Assembly: GCF_901472535.1 (NCBI RefSeq)
Contig: NZ_LR590470.1
Coordinates: 372,001-436,000, forward strand
Origin: Sphingobacterium daejeonense
Lineage (GTDB): Bacteria > Bacteroidota > Bacteroidia > Sphingobacteriales > Sphingobacteriaceae
Length of the DNA: 64,000 bases
Direction of reading: 5' to 3'
Positions 35,752-43,844 of this stretch are shown one piece after another. Within the stretch, counting starts at the first letter, position 1; every line of letters starts with the position of its first letter. Made by a program: the position numbers and the translations under genes. Below the pieces are notes generated by a model. That model made no database searches. It was not told the origin of the DNA and saw only the letters and a program-made list of their open reading frames with translations.

Positions 35752-36804
35752 ATGTCCTTCAACTTAACCGCACTGCTTCGAGATAACATCAAGAAACTGG
35801 TGCCGTATTCTTCGGCACGAGATGAATTCAAGGGAGAAGCATCCGTATTTTTGGATGCCAATGAGAACGCTTTTGGTTCTCCGCTTCCACATGATTACAA
35901 CCGATATCCCGACCCTCTTCAGCATCGTTTAAAGGAAAAGTTATCTAAAATCAAAGGCGTTCCTGCAGAGAATATGTTCTTGGGGAACGGTTCTGATGAA
36001 GCAATCGATATTTTATATAGAGCATTTTGTACTCCAAAACTGGATAATGTCATATTAGTGCCCCCAACTTATGGAATGTATGAGGTCTCGGCTAACATAA
36101 ATGATGTTGAAACCAGGAAAGTAAATCTTACTCCAGATTTTCAACTTGATTTGGACGGAATTGCTGAAGCATTGGATACTCATACAAAAATGATCTTTAT
36201 ATGCTCACCTAACAATCCTACCGGCAATAGCATCAATCCATTGGATATTGAAACGCTACTTGTAAATTTTAAAGGTTTGGTGATTGTAGACGAGGCATAT
36301 ATCAATTATTCATCTCAAAAGTCATTCACGCATTCCCTTCCAGAATTTCCAAATTTGGTGGTTTTACAAACATTGTCCAAAGCTTGGGGATTGGCAGCAT
36401 TGCGTTTGGGGTTAGCATTTGCAAGCAAAGAAATCATTGAGGTGTTCAATAAAATCAAACCTCCCTATAATATTAATCAAGCGACTCAAGATTTAGTCCT
36501 TGAAGCGCTAGAAAATGTGGACGTTGTTAATGAATGGATCAAAACAACTGTAGCAGAAAGAGGAGAACTGGCGAAGAAATTAATGGCATTAGACCAGGTA
36601 GAGCATATTACTCCTTCTGACGCTAATTTTATTCTAGTAAAGTTAGATAAACCGAGAGAACTTTATGGTTATTTGGTAGAGAAAGGGATAATTGTTCGTG
36701 ATAGGTCCAAAGTAGCACTTTGTGAAGGTTGTCTTCGTATTACGGTTGGGACAAAACCTGAAAACGAACGACTATTAGAAGAAATCCAACTATTTTATAA
36801 ATAA
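35752..36804 (+). CDS. hisC: Histidinol-phosphate aminotransferase
   Basis: 350 residues, PLP-dependent class I/II aminotransferase for step 7 of histidine synthesis. Marks: FLDANENAFGSPLPHDYNRYP, LGNGSDEAIDILYRAFC, CSPNNPTGNSI, VIVDEAYINYS and the PLP lysine in TLSKAWGLAALRLG. First histidine gene here: hisG and hisD, which usually precede it, are absent and rnz lies 55 bp upstream. hisB starts 6 bp after its stop. Confidence 0.96.
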   Translation: MSFNLTALLRDNIKKLVPYSSARDEFKGEASVFLDANENAFGSPLPHDYNRYPDPLQHRLKEKLSKIKGVPAENMFLGNGSDEAIDILYRAFCTPKLDNVILVPPTYGMYEVSANINDVETRKVNLTPDFQLDLDGIAEALDTHTKMIFICSPNNPTGNSINPLDIETLLVNFKGLVIVDEAYINYSSQKSFTHSLPEFPNLVVLQTLSKAWGLAALRLGLAFASKEIIEVFNKIKPPYNINQATQDLVLEALENVDVVNEWIKTTVAERGELAKKLMALDQVEHITPSDANFILVKLDKPRELYGYLVEKGIIVRDRSKVALCEGCLRITVGTKPENERLLEEIQLFYK

Positions 36805-36810
36805 GAAAAA

Positions 36811-37951
36811 ATGGCTGATCAATTAAAAAGAATATTGTTTATTGACAGAGATGGTACTTTGATTTTGGAACCGGAAGACGAGCAGATCGATTCGTTTGCA
36901 AAATTAAAATTCTATCCTGGCGCATTACAATATCTACCTAAGATAGCAAAAGAATTAGATTTTGAATTGGTATTAGTGAGCAACCAAGATGGATTAGGGA
37001 CTGCATCACATCCGGGAGGAGAACTTTTGGCCCGTTCATAAATTTGTGTTGGATACTTTCTCTGGAGAAGGTGTAACATTTGTCAAAGAGCATATTGACA
37101 AGACTTTTCCTCATGAGAATGCCGATACCCGTAAGCCAGGTATCGGGATGTTGAAGGAATACTTTGACAATGAAAAATATGACTTGGCCAATTCATTTGT
37201 GATAGGTGACCGTGTTAATGATGTGCGTCTAGCACAGAATCTGGGTGCTAAAGCAATCTGGTTGAGAAATAATGATGACCTTGGCAAACACGAAGGTGTT
37301 GAGTTTCTTGAAGATTCAATCGGTCTGGAAACCAAAGATTGGAAATCAATCTATGAATATCTAAAATTAGGAACACGCACCGGAGAACACCATCGCAAAA
37401 CCAATGAAACAGATATCTATATCAAATTGAATTTGGATGGTAGTGGTGTTTCAGACATTGATACTGGTCTTCCATTTTTTGATCATATGTTGGACCAATT
37501 GGCTCGTCATGGAGCTGTGGACCTGACAATCAAAGCAAAAGGAGATTTGCATATTGATGAGCATCATACCATTGAGGATACAGGAATAGCCTTAGGGGAG
37601 ATCTTTTTATCAGTATTGGGGAATAAAAGGGGAATTGAGCGTTATGCATATACTTTGCCAATGGATGATTGCTTAGCTCAGGTTGCCATTGACTTTGGTG
37701 GTAGAAACTGGATTGTTTGGGATGCTGAGTTTAAGCGTGAGAAAATAGGAGATATGCCAACAGAAATGTTCTTTCATTTCTTCAAGTCATTTTCGGATGC
37801 TTCAAAATCCAATTTGAACATTCAAGCGACTGGAGAAAACGAACATCATAAAATTGAGGCTATTTTCAAGGCATTTGCCAAAACAATTAAAAAAGCTGTT
37901 CGTAGAGATGTTGATAATATGCAACTTCCTAGTACAAAGGGATTATTGTAA
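36811..37951 (+). CDS. hisB: Bifunctional histidinol-phosphatase / imidazoleglycerol-phosphate dehydratase (one frame break)
   Basis: About 380 codons split by one extra G (GGG at 37014-37016, two expected). Correction gives [19 protein letters not shown] across the join. N-terminal HAD phosphatase: [23 protein letters not shown] and [17 protein letters not shown]-terminal dehydratase from about residue 190: [31 protein letters not shown], and the closing [18 protein letters not shown]. Catalyses steps 6 and 8 of histidine synthesis. Bifunctional hisB is usual in Bacteroidota. The gap to hisH is 40 bp. Confidence 0.94.
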
Positions 37952-37991
37952 AAACGAAATGGGATTTGCGGGGTTATACTATTAAGGTATT

Positions 37992-38582
37992 ATGATTGGG
38001 ATAGTAAATTACGGAGCTGGGAATATTTTTTCCATTACGGCAGCACTAAAGCGATTGAACATTGATTATGGGATGATCAATAAGCCTGAGGATTTTGATT
38101 TATATGATCGGATCATTATTCCTGGAGTAGGGCATGCTGGTGCCGCAATGCAGAAACTGGTAGAATCAGGTTTGTCGGAGACGATAAAGGGTTTGAAGAA
38201 ACCAGTATTGGGGATATGTGTAGGGATGCAGTTAATGACGGATTATTCTGAAGAAGGCGATGTTGATCTGTTGGGAATTATTCCATTGAAGACGTTACAT
38301 TTTAATGGTCGAGTTCAAGAAAAGGTACCACATATGGGCTGGAATAGTATTGAATTTCAAAATAACTGCCCACTTTTCAAGGATATTCCTAATAATTCCT
38401 ATTTTTATTTCGTTCATTCTTATTACATTGAACACGAATTGACCTATGGGATAGCGACCTGTGCGTATGGATTGCCATTTTCGGCAGCAATATCTCGAGA
38501 TAACTTCTGGGCAGTACAATTTCACCCTGAGAAATCAGGGCAAGTTGGGGAACAGTTGTTGCTGAATTTTAATGAGTTTTAA
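37992..38582 (+). CDS. hisH: Imidazole glycerol phosphate synthase, glutaminase subunit
   Basis: 196 residues. Class I glutamine amidotransferase with nucleophile Cys in GICVGMQLM and His/Glu in AVQFHPEKSG. N-terminal IVNYGAGNIFSITAALKRL is the family start. It supplies ammonia to HisF. Complete and in frame. 17 bp before hisA. Confidence 0.96.
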   Translation: MIGIVNYGAGNIFSITAALKRLNIDYGMINKPEDFDLYDRIIIPGVGHAGAAMQKLVESGLSETIKGLKKPVLGICVGMQLMTDYSEEGDVDLLGIIPLKTLHFNGRVQEKVPHMGWNSIEFQNNCPLFKDIPNNSYFYFVHSYYIEHELTYGIATCAYGLPFSAAISRDNFWAVQFHPEKSGQVGEQLLLNFNEF

Positions 38583-38599
38583 TTGAATTTTTTTAGACT

Positions 38600-39352
38600 A
38601 TGTATATTATACCTGCAATTGATGTTTTGGACAAACAGGTTGTCCGTTTAAGAGAGGGAAACTACGAAGATGTTACCACCTATCCTATTACTTTAGAGGA
38701 ACAAATCGACAAGTATCATGCAAATGGTACCGAGATTGTTCATATCATTGATTTAAATGGTGCTAAAGGAGATTTCAGCAACCAAGAGTATTTGTTCGAG
38801 ATCATCAGAAAAACTGAAATGAAAGTTCAGTATGGTGGCGGTGTTCGTAGCATTGAAAAAGTTAAGGAATTGGTTGATGCTGGAGTTTATCGCGTTATTG
38901 TAGGTACTCAAGCCATCACAAATCCTACATTTTTAGAGGAGCTGAGCAAATTGAACGAAGGCAGAGTAAAATATGCAGACCATATCGTGATTGCTATCGA
39001 TGTACTAGATGAGGTAATCAAATATTCAGGATGGTTGGAAAGCTCGCCAATCAAATTGATTGAATATATCGACAAATGTCTAAGCCTAGGCTTCTATCGT
39101 TTCTTGTGTACAGATATCAGCAAGGATGGAAAATTAGGTGGAGCAGGCGTAGAGCTTTACAAGAAACTTTTAGATCATTCTCCAATCATCAAGTTAATCG
39201 GTTCTGGTGGAATTAGTTCTATGCAAGATATCGAGGAACTGAACAATTTAGGCAAGATGGAGTCAGTAGTTGTTGGTAAAGCTATTTACGAAAACAGAAT
39301 TACTATTGAAGAGATCAAGGACTGGAATCTTAAAGCATTAATTAGTTTTTAA
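38600..39352 (+). CDS. hisA: ProFAR isomerase (HisA)
   Basis: 250 residues, (beta/alpha)8 barrel. The two phosphate-binding halves are visible ([16 protein letters not shown] and [16 protein letters not shown]), with [14 protein letters not shown] at the N-terminus and [14 protein letters not shown] near residue 175. Performs the Amadori rearrangement of ProFAR. Ends 2 bp before hisF, indicating translational coupling. Confidence 0.97.
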   Translation: MYIIPAIDVLDKQVVRLREGNYEDVTTYPITLEEQIDKYHANGTEIVHIIDLNGAKGDFSNQEYLFEIIRKTEMKVQYGGGVRSIEKVKELVDAGVYRVIVGTQAITNPTFLEELSKLNEGRVKYADHIVIAIDVLDEVIKYSGWLESSPIKLIEYIDKCLSLGFYRFLCTDISKDGKLGGAGVELYKKLLDHSPIIKLIGSGGISSMQDIEELNNLGKMESVVVGKAIYENRITIEEIKDWNLKALISF

Positions 39353-39354
39353 GG

Positions 39355-40110
39355 ATGCTAGCGAAGCGAATTATTCCCTGTTTGGATGTTAAGGATGGTC
39401 GCACGGTAAAAGGGGTAAATTTTGTTGACCTTCGAGATGCAGGTGATCCTGTAGAATTAGCATGGCAATATTCGCAACAAGGTGCTGATGAGCTTGTCTT
39501 TCTAGACATTACAGCTACCCATGAGCGACGTAAGACAACAGTAGATCTTGTTAAAGCTGTTGCGAGCCAAATCAATATTCCCTTTACTATCGGTGGAGGC
39601 ATTAATGAGCTTGCAGATGCAGATATACTATTAAATGCTGGTGCCGATAAAATTTCCATTAACTCAGCCGCGGTGCGCAATCCAAATTTATTGAATGAAT
39701 TTGCAAAAGCATTTGGCGTTCAGTTTGTTGTTTTAGCGGTTGATACGCGATTGGTTGATGGAAAGAATTATGTTCACTTGCGTGGTGGCCGCGACATGAC
39801 AGAAATTCAAACCGAAGATTGGATCAAGGAAGCTGAAGATCGTGGTGCAGGTGAAATATTATTGACCTCGATGGATCATGATGGGACGAAAAATGGATTT
39901 GATAATACGTTATTGAAAAAAATCAACGATTCCATCCATATACCTCTGATAGCTTCGGGGGGTGCAGGAAATCAGCAACATTTCGTTGATGTTTTTCAGC
40001 AAGCATCCGTTGATGCAGCTTTGGCGGCATCGGTCTTTCATTATGGGGAGATCTTGATCCCAGAATTAAAAGAAACATTGCACGCTAATGGTATTCCCGT
40101 TAGACGATGA
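39355..40110 (+). CDS. hisF: Imidazole glycerol phosphate synthase, cyclase subunit
   Basis: 251 residues, (beta/alpha)8 barrel homologous to hisA. Marks: [48 protein letters not shown] (catalytic Asp) and [13 protein letters not shown]. It converts PRFAR and ammonia to imidazoleglycerol phosphate and AICAR. hisIE starts 14 bp after its stop. Confidence 0.97.
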   Translation: MLAKRIIPCLDVKDGRTVKGVNFVDLRDAGDPVELAWQYSQQGADELVFLDITATHERRKTTVDLVKAVASQINIPFTIGGGINELADADILLNAGADKISINSAAVRNPNLLNEFAKAFGVQFVVLAVDTRLVDGKNYVHLRGGRDMTEIQTEDWIKEAEDRGAGEILLTSMDHDGTKNGFDNTLLKKINDSIHIPLIASGGAGNQQHFVDVFQQASVDAALAASVFHYGEILIPELKETLHANGIPVRR

Positions 40111-40123
40111 TAATACATATAAC

Positions 40124-40711
40124 ATGACTATTGACTTTAATAAAGGTGACGGGCTTGTTCCTGTAGTGATCCAAGATTATCAGACTCTTGAGGTTTTGAT
40201 GTTGGGCTACATGAATGCAGAGGCTTGGGAGAAAACTCAAGGAGAACAGAAAGTCACTTTCTTTTCAAGAAGTAAAAACAGGCTCTGGACAAAAGGTGAA
40301 GAGAGCGGCAATTTCTTAAATGTCGTTGATACTGCTATCGACTGCGACCAGGATACTATATTAATCAAGGTTGACCCAGTTGGCCCAACTTGCCACACAG
40401 GATCCCGCAGTTGCTTTAAAACTGAATTCAATCAAAACTTCTTGTTGCAATTGGAAAGGATCGTTCAGTATAGAATAGATTTTCCGAGTGATGAATCTTA
40501 TGTGAACAGACTTCGTTCAAGAGGTATCAATAAAATTGCTCAAAAAGTAGGTGAGGAAGCTGTAGAAACAGTTATTGCGGCATTGACAGAGACTGATCAA
40601 GATTTTATCAATGAGACCTCTGATCTATTATTCCACCTGATCGTTTTATTGAAAGAAAAAGGAATGAGCTTGGAAACAATCGCCAAAAACTTAGAAGGCA
40701 GACATCAATAG
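40124..40711 (+). CDS. hisI: Bifunctional phosphoribosyl-AMP cyclohydrolase / phosphoribosyl-ATP diphosphatase
   Basis: 195 residues from the ATG at 40124; the ORF opening at 40088 overlaps hisF and is rejected. N-terminal cyclohydrolase with VTFFSRSKNRLWTKGEESG (~36-54), the metal-binding DCDQDT and CHTGSRSCF. C-terminal pyrophosphohydrolase with RGINKIAQKVGEEAVETVIAA (~122-143) and DLLFHLIVLL. Steps 2 and 3 of histidine synthesis. Last gene of the cluster, before a terminator. Confidence 0.96.
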   Translation: MTIDFNKGDGLVPVVIQDYQTLEVLMLGYMNAEAWEKTQGEQKVTFFSRSKNRLWTKGEESGNFLNVVDTAIDCDQDTILIKVDPVGPTCHTGSRSCFKTEFNQNFLLQLERIVQYRIDFPSDESYVNRLRSRGINKIAQKVGEEAVETVIAALTETDQDFINETSDLLFHLIVLLKEKGMSLETIAKNLEGRHQ

Positions 40712-40738
40712 AAAAATTTGATATTTAAAAGATAAACT

Positions 40739-40768
40739 AAGGCTAATCTGAAAGGATTGGCCTTTTTA
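40739..40768 (+). terminator. Terminator after the his cluster
   Basis: Stem AAGGCTAATC / GGATTGGCCTT with loop TGAAA and a T-run. Closes the hisC-hisIE transcript about 30 bp before the WD40 gene. Confidence 0.8.
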
Positions 40769-40799
40769 TTTTGTGTTTGCAAAGGTATATTTGTAGAAC

Positions 40800-41717
40800 A
40801 TGAATCTAGAGAATAACGAAATCAACCTACTCGGTACCCTTACAGGTCATCAAAACCCAATCTTTGCTTTGGCAGTATCAAGCATCAATCCCGACACTTT
40901 ATATACAGCAGGAAATGATAAAGGTGTTGTAGAATGGGATTTGAAGAGCATGAGCTTTAAACGATTATTGTGTAAGGTCGGAAGTTCTGTTTATTCTCTT
41001 CTATCTATTCCAGAAACATCTTTATTGACAATAGGTATGCGTTCTGGACAGCTGTTGGTGGTTGATACGGATACGCAAACCCTTAAGGCCAACTTAAAGA
41101 CGGAGAGCGGAGCAATATTCTCAATAAAGACTATTCATGCCAAGAAAGAATTAATAGCCATTGGTGAAGAGGGAATGGCCTACGTTTGGAGCCTGGAAAA
41201 TTTTGAGCTTCTTTATCGGTTTAAGGTTTCAGAAACAACGGTCAGAGTAATAGAAGTCCAACAATCAGGAAGTGTGGTAGCATTTGGGGACAAGAATGGT
41301 GAAGTTCATTTGTTCAATTCTGAGGATTTTCAGGAAATTCAACGGAAGAAAATCCATGAAATGCCAGTTACTAGCCTTCAGTTTGAACCTTCAGGCAACC
41401 TTTTTTCAGGAGGTAGAGATGCGAAATTATACAAATTGAATCCTAATCTAGACGTAGTTCAGGAAATAGTCCCCCATATGTTTACGGTCTATGGAATTGA
41501 GTTGAATAAGGAAAAGAACCTGATAGCAACAATTAGCCGCGATAAGACTTTGAAAATTTGGAACCTCGATGACCTGAAGCTGATCAAAAATATTTCAAGA
41601 GATCGAGGTTATGACAGTCATTATCTTTCTATCAATGCCTTTTTATGGGATGCTGACAGAATTATAACTGTAAGTGATGATAAATCCGTTAAGATATGGC
41701 AGGAGGTTCTTCCATAA
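40800..41717 (+). CDS. WD40-repeat protein
   Basis: 305 residues, no signal peptide, so cytoplasmic. Six to seven WD40 blades are visible: LTGHQNPIFALAVSS, LYTAGNDKGVVEWDL, LLTIGMRSGQLLVVDTD, VVAFGDKNGEVHLFNS, LIATISRDKTLKIWNLDDL and the closing ITVSDDKSVKIWQEV. WD40 propellers are scaffolds; the partner is unknown. Its last 29 bp overlap the end of the convergent membrane-protein gene. Confidence 0.9.
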   Translation: MNLENNEINLLGTLTGHQNPIFALAVSSINPDTLYTAGNDKGVVEWDLKSMSFKRLLCKVGSSVYSLLSIPETSLLTIGMRSGQLLVVDTDTQTLKANLKTESGAIFSIKTIHAKKELIAIGEEGMAYVWSLENFELLYRFKVSETTVRVIEVQQSGSVVAFGDKNGEVHLFNSEDFQEIQRKKIHEMPVTSLQFEPSGNLFSGGRDAKLYKLNPNLDVVQEIVPHMFTVYGIELNKEKNLIATISRDKTLKIWNLDDLKLIKNISRDRGYDSHYLSINAFLWDADRIITVSDDKSVKIWQEVLP

Positions 41718-42522
41718 TGTTTGCTGCAATTCTTCGCCTTACCGTGCAACGATAGTAATTATAAGCGGTTAATATTCCTCCTACAGCCATGGCCATAATA
41801 AGATATGGTTTGATGTCGTAATTATCTGAAATTGGGTTTTGGCTGAACTTATAATAAACCCCATAAGATCCCCATGCTAAAACTGCAGAAACTGATGGCA
41901 AGAAATAATAATATGAATAAACAGCCATTGCAATAGTGACCAAGACTAGTATCAATACATTTAAATAGAAAAATAATTCTTCTCCAATATGCACCGAATT
42001 TTTAGATAACACCGCTGCGATATTAAATCCAAGGACAAACATTAACCATCCTGTATACACTCCAAATCCAAGACGTATAAAATATCGGGTAACGGAATTT
42101 GAGGTTAGCCTTTTGATGTTAATTCGCCTATTAATCATGAAAATAGTGACCAGGCACACTGTTGAGTAAAGTATGGACCACATAAAAAAATCATTATGTT
42201 TTAAGGTCATACTTAATCCTAATGCCATTTGATTTAATATCAATAAGTAGTCGATTTTCTCGACTTTTTTAACTGTATTTATATTGAGTTGAGTGTCTTG
42301 AGATCCTTGATACATCATATAAGCCGCCATGATCATAATAAATCCGACGAAAATCCAGATTTTGTAAGTGAATTTTGCTGGAGTTAAAAATGAAGGATAA
42401 AAAGCGATTGTATCGGTAAACGAGAAATTAAAAAAGTAACCATTCTCTAATGATGCTATCCAAACGAAGTTGAGAGCAACAATCAGTAGATTTAACAGAG
42501 AAAAAGTCCTTGGTGCCTCCAT
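41689..42522 (-). CDS. TspO/MBR-like multi-pass membrane protein (tentative)
   Basis: 277 residues from the ATG at 42522 (MEAPRTFSLLNLL); a longer start at 42558 adds twelve polar residues. About eight hydrophobic helices. FYPSFLTPAKFTYKIWIFVGF and VYTGWLMFVLGFNIAAVL resemble the LTPA..F.IW and W...N..A patterns of tryptophan-rich sensory proteins, and it is longer than a classical five-helix TspO. Function is unknown. It ends inside the convergent WD40 gene and starts 49 bp after the free-Met-sulfoxide reductase gene on the same strand. Confidence 0.6.
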   Translation of the reverse strand: MEAPRTFSLLNLLIVALNFVWIASLENGYFFNFSFTDTIAFYPSFLTPAKFTYKIWIFVGFIMIMAAYMMYQGSQDTQLNINTVKKVEKIDYLLILNQMALGLSMTLKHNDFFMWSILYSTVCLVTIFMINRRINIKRLTSNSVTRYFIRLGFGVYTGWLMFVLGFNIAAVLSKNSVHIGEELFFYLNVLILVLVTIAMAVYSYYYFLPSVSAVLAWGSYGVYYKFSQNPISDNYDIKPYLIMAMAVGGILTAYNYYRCTVRRRIAANIMEEPPAIS

Positions 42523-42570
42523 GCCTTGGTTAATAGTTAGATGTATTTGGTGGCACAAATATAATAAATT

Positions 42571-43047
42571 TTACTGAGATGTAAAGACTTCTAAAATGGC
42601 TATTAAGTATTTCTTGTCGATTAAGTCAAAAGAGTCCAGTTCTTGGCTATCAACATCCAATACTCCGATGCATTTGCCGTCTTTGATGATGGGAATTACG
42701 ATCTCAGATTTTGATAATGAGCTGCAAGCAATATGGCCTGGGAATTCTTCCACGTTTGGTACAATAAGGGTTTCTTGCTGTGCCCACGCTGATCCACAAA
42801 CACCACGATTATAAGCTATTCTAGTACAAGCAACAGGTCCTTGGAATGGTCCCAACACCAATTCATTGTTCTCCACAAGGTAAAATCCTACCCAAAAGAA
42901 GTTGAATTGCTCCTTTAACGCAGCACAGATGTTTGCCATGTTTGCAACAGCATTTGTTTCACCAGTTAATAAACCTTTAATTTGAGGCAACAGAGCTTGG
43001 TATTGCTGTTCTTTTGTTCCTTGGGATATATGTAAGTCTTCAGCCAT
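42571..43047 (-). CDS. msrC: Free methionine-(R)-sulfoxide reductase (GAF domain)
   Basis: 158 residues, a single GAF domain. The three reactive cysteines of fRMsr are in VACTRI, GVCGSA and HIACSS, and the LGPFQGPVACTRIAYNRGV stretch is the family signature. It reduces free L-methionine-(R)-sulfoxide with thioredoxin. The start ATG is followed by ordinary coding sequence (MAEDLHISQGTKEQQ). The upstream gap holds a repeat tract. Confidence 0.92.
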   Translation of the reverse strand: MAEDLHISQGTKEQQYQALLPQIKGLLTGETNAVANMANICAALKEQFNFFWVGFYLVENNELVLGPFQGPVACTRIAYNRGVCGSAWAQQETLIVPNVEEFPGHIACSSLSKSEIVIPIIKDGKCIGVLDVDSQELDSFDLIDKKYLIAILEVFTSQ

Positions 43048-43107
43048 TTTGGTAGTATTAAGTATTTGAAAAGAAGTATTTAGTATAAAGTATTTAGTAT
43101 TCAGACT
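43048..43107 (-). repeat. Degenerate AGTATTTAGTAT tandem tract, left arm
   Basis: Imperfect copies of AGTATTTAGTAT-type 8-12-mers (AGTATTAAGTATTTG, AGTATTTAGTATAAAGTATTTAG in two pieces). An inverted copy lies at 43225-43247. Between them is a 120-bp AT-rich segment. The pair flanks the gap between ruvA and msrC. Confidence 0.7.
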
Positions 43108-43224
43108 TGTGAAGTCTATGTAGTGCTATGATAGCATAAACCAATCTTGATACATTTAAATATTAAGTTAAAATTTATGTTTTGCTGATCGGTTTTATAC
43201 CGATCTGAGCGAATTCAGAACCTC

Positions 43225-43250
43225 TAAATACTAACTACTAACTACTTTTT
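43225..43250 (+). repeat. Degenerate AGTATTTAGTAT tract, inverted right arm
   Basis: CTAAATACTAACTACTAACT, reverse complement of the 43048-43107 pattern, ends next to the ruvA stop codon at 43251. Confidence 0.65.
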
Positions 43251-43835
43251 TTACAGTTTTTTCAACGCTGCTTTAATCATTTGTTCTACTGTGAGGTCAG
43301 GTTCTGTTGTGGAAATAGCTTGCAGGACTTTTTCTGCTTGAGCTTTCGGGAATCCCAACATAACAAGTGCCGTTAATGCTTCTTCTGAAGAAGAAGGTTT
43401 TGAAATCGGCAAAGGGATAAGCGCGTCTGGGCCTTGTTTTTTCAGTTTGTCTTGAAGTTCAAGGATTACTCTTTGCGCCGTTTTAGGACCGATTCCTTTT
43501 ATTTTCTGGATGACATTGACCTGTCCGCTAACAATAGCCTGCTGAATTTCCTCAGGTGTAATTGACGAAAGCATCATTCGGCCTGTATTAGGTCCGATTC
43601 CTGAAACTGAGATCAAATGATGAAACAAGTGTCTTTCAGCTTCCGTAGCAAAGCCATATAAAGTTTGCGAGTCCTCACGGACCTGGAATGATGCATATAG
43701 TTTGCAGTCTTCTTGGTCTTTTATCTGACTGTAAGTTGTCAATGAAATATGTAGGTAGTAGCCGATCCCACTCACGTCTAGAACAACGTGAGTAGGAGCT
43801 TTGACTACTAATTTACCTTTAAAATATTCGTACAT
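43251..43835 (-). CDS. ruvA: Holliday junction ATP-dependent helicase subunit RuvA
   Basis: 194 residues, normal RuvA length. Domain I (MYEYFKGKLVVKAPTHVVLD, then GIGYYLHISL), two helix-hairpin-helix motifs in domain II (LISVSGIGPNTGRMMLSS and IKGIGPKTAQRVILELQDKL, residues ~70-135) and C-terminal domain III (EEALTALVMLGFPKAQAEKVL) that contacts RuvB. RuvA binds four-way junctions and loads RuvB. Followed 9 bp upstream by the malic enzyme stop. Confidence 0.97.
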   Translation of the reverse strand: MYEYFKGKLVVKAPTHVVLDVSGIGYYLHISLTTYSQIKDQEDCKLYASFQVREDSQTLYGFATEAERHLFHHLISVSGIGPNTGRMMLSSITPEEIQQAIVSGQVNVIQKIKGIGPKTAQRVILELQDKLKKQGPDALIPLPISKPSSSEEALTALVMLGFPKAQAEKVLQAISTTEPDLTVEQMIKAALKKL

Positions 43836-43844
43836 AAGCTAAGC

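Noticed and set aside
36811..37951. Programmed frameshifting as an explanation of hisB and other breaks
   Set aside because: Sites differ in sequence, have no slippery heptamer plus pseudoknot pattern, and affect many unrelated genes; homopolymer error fits better.
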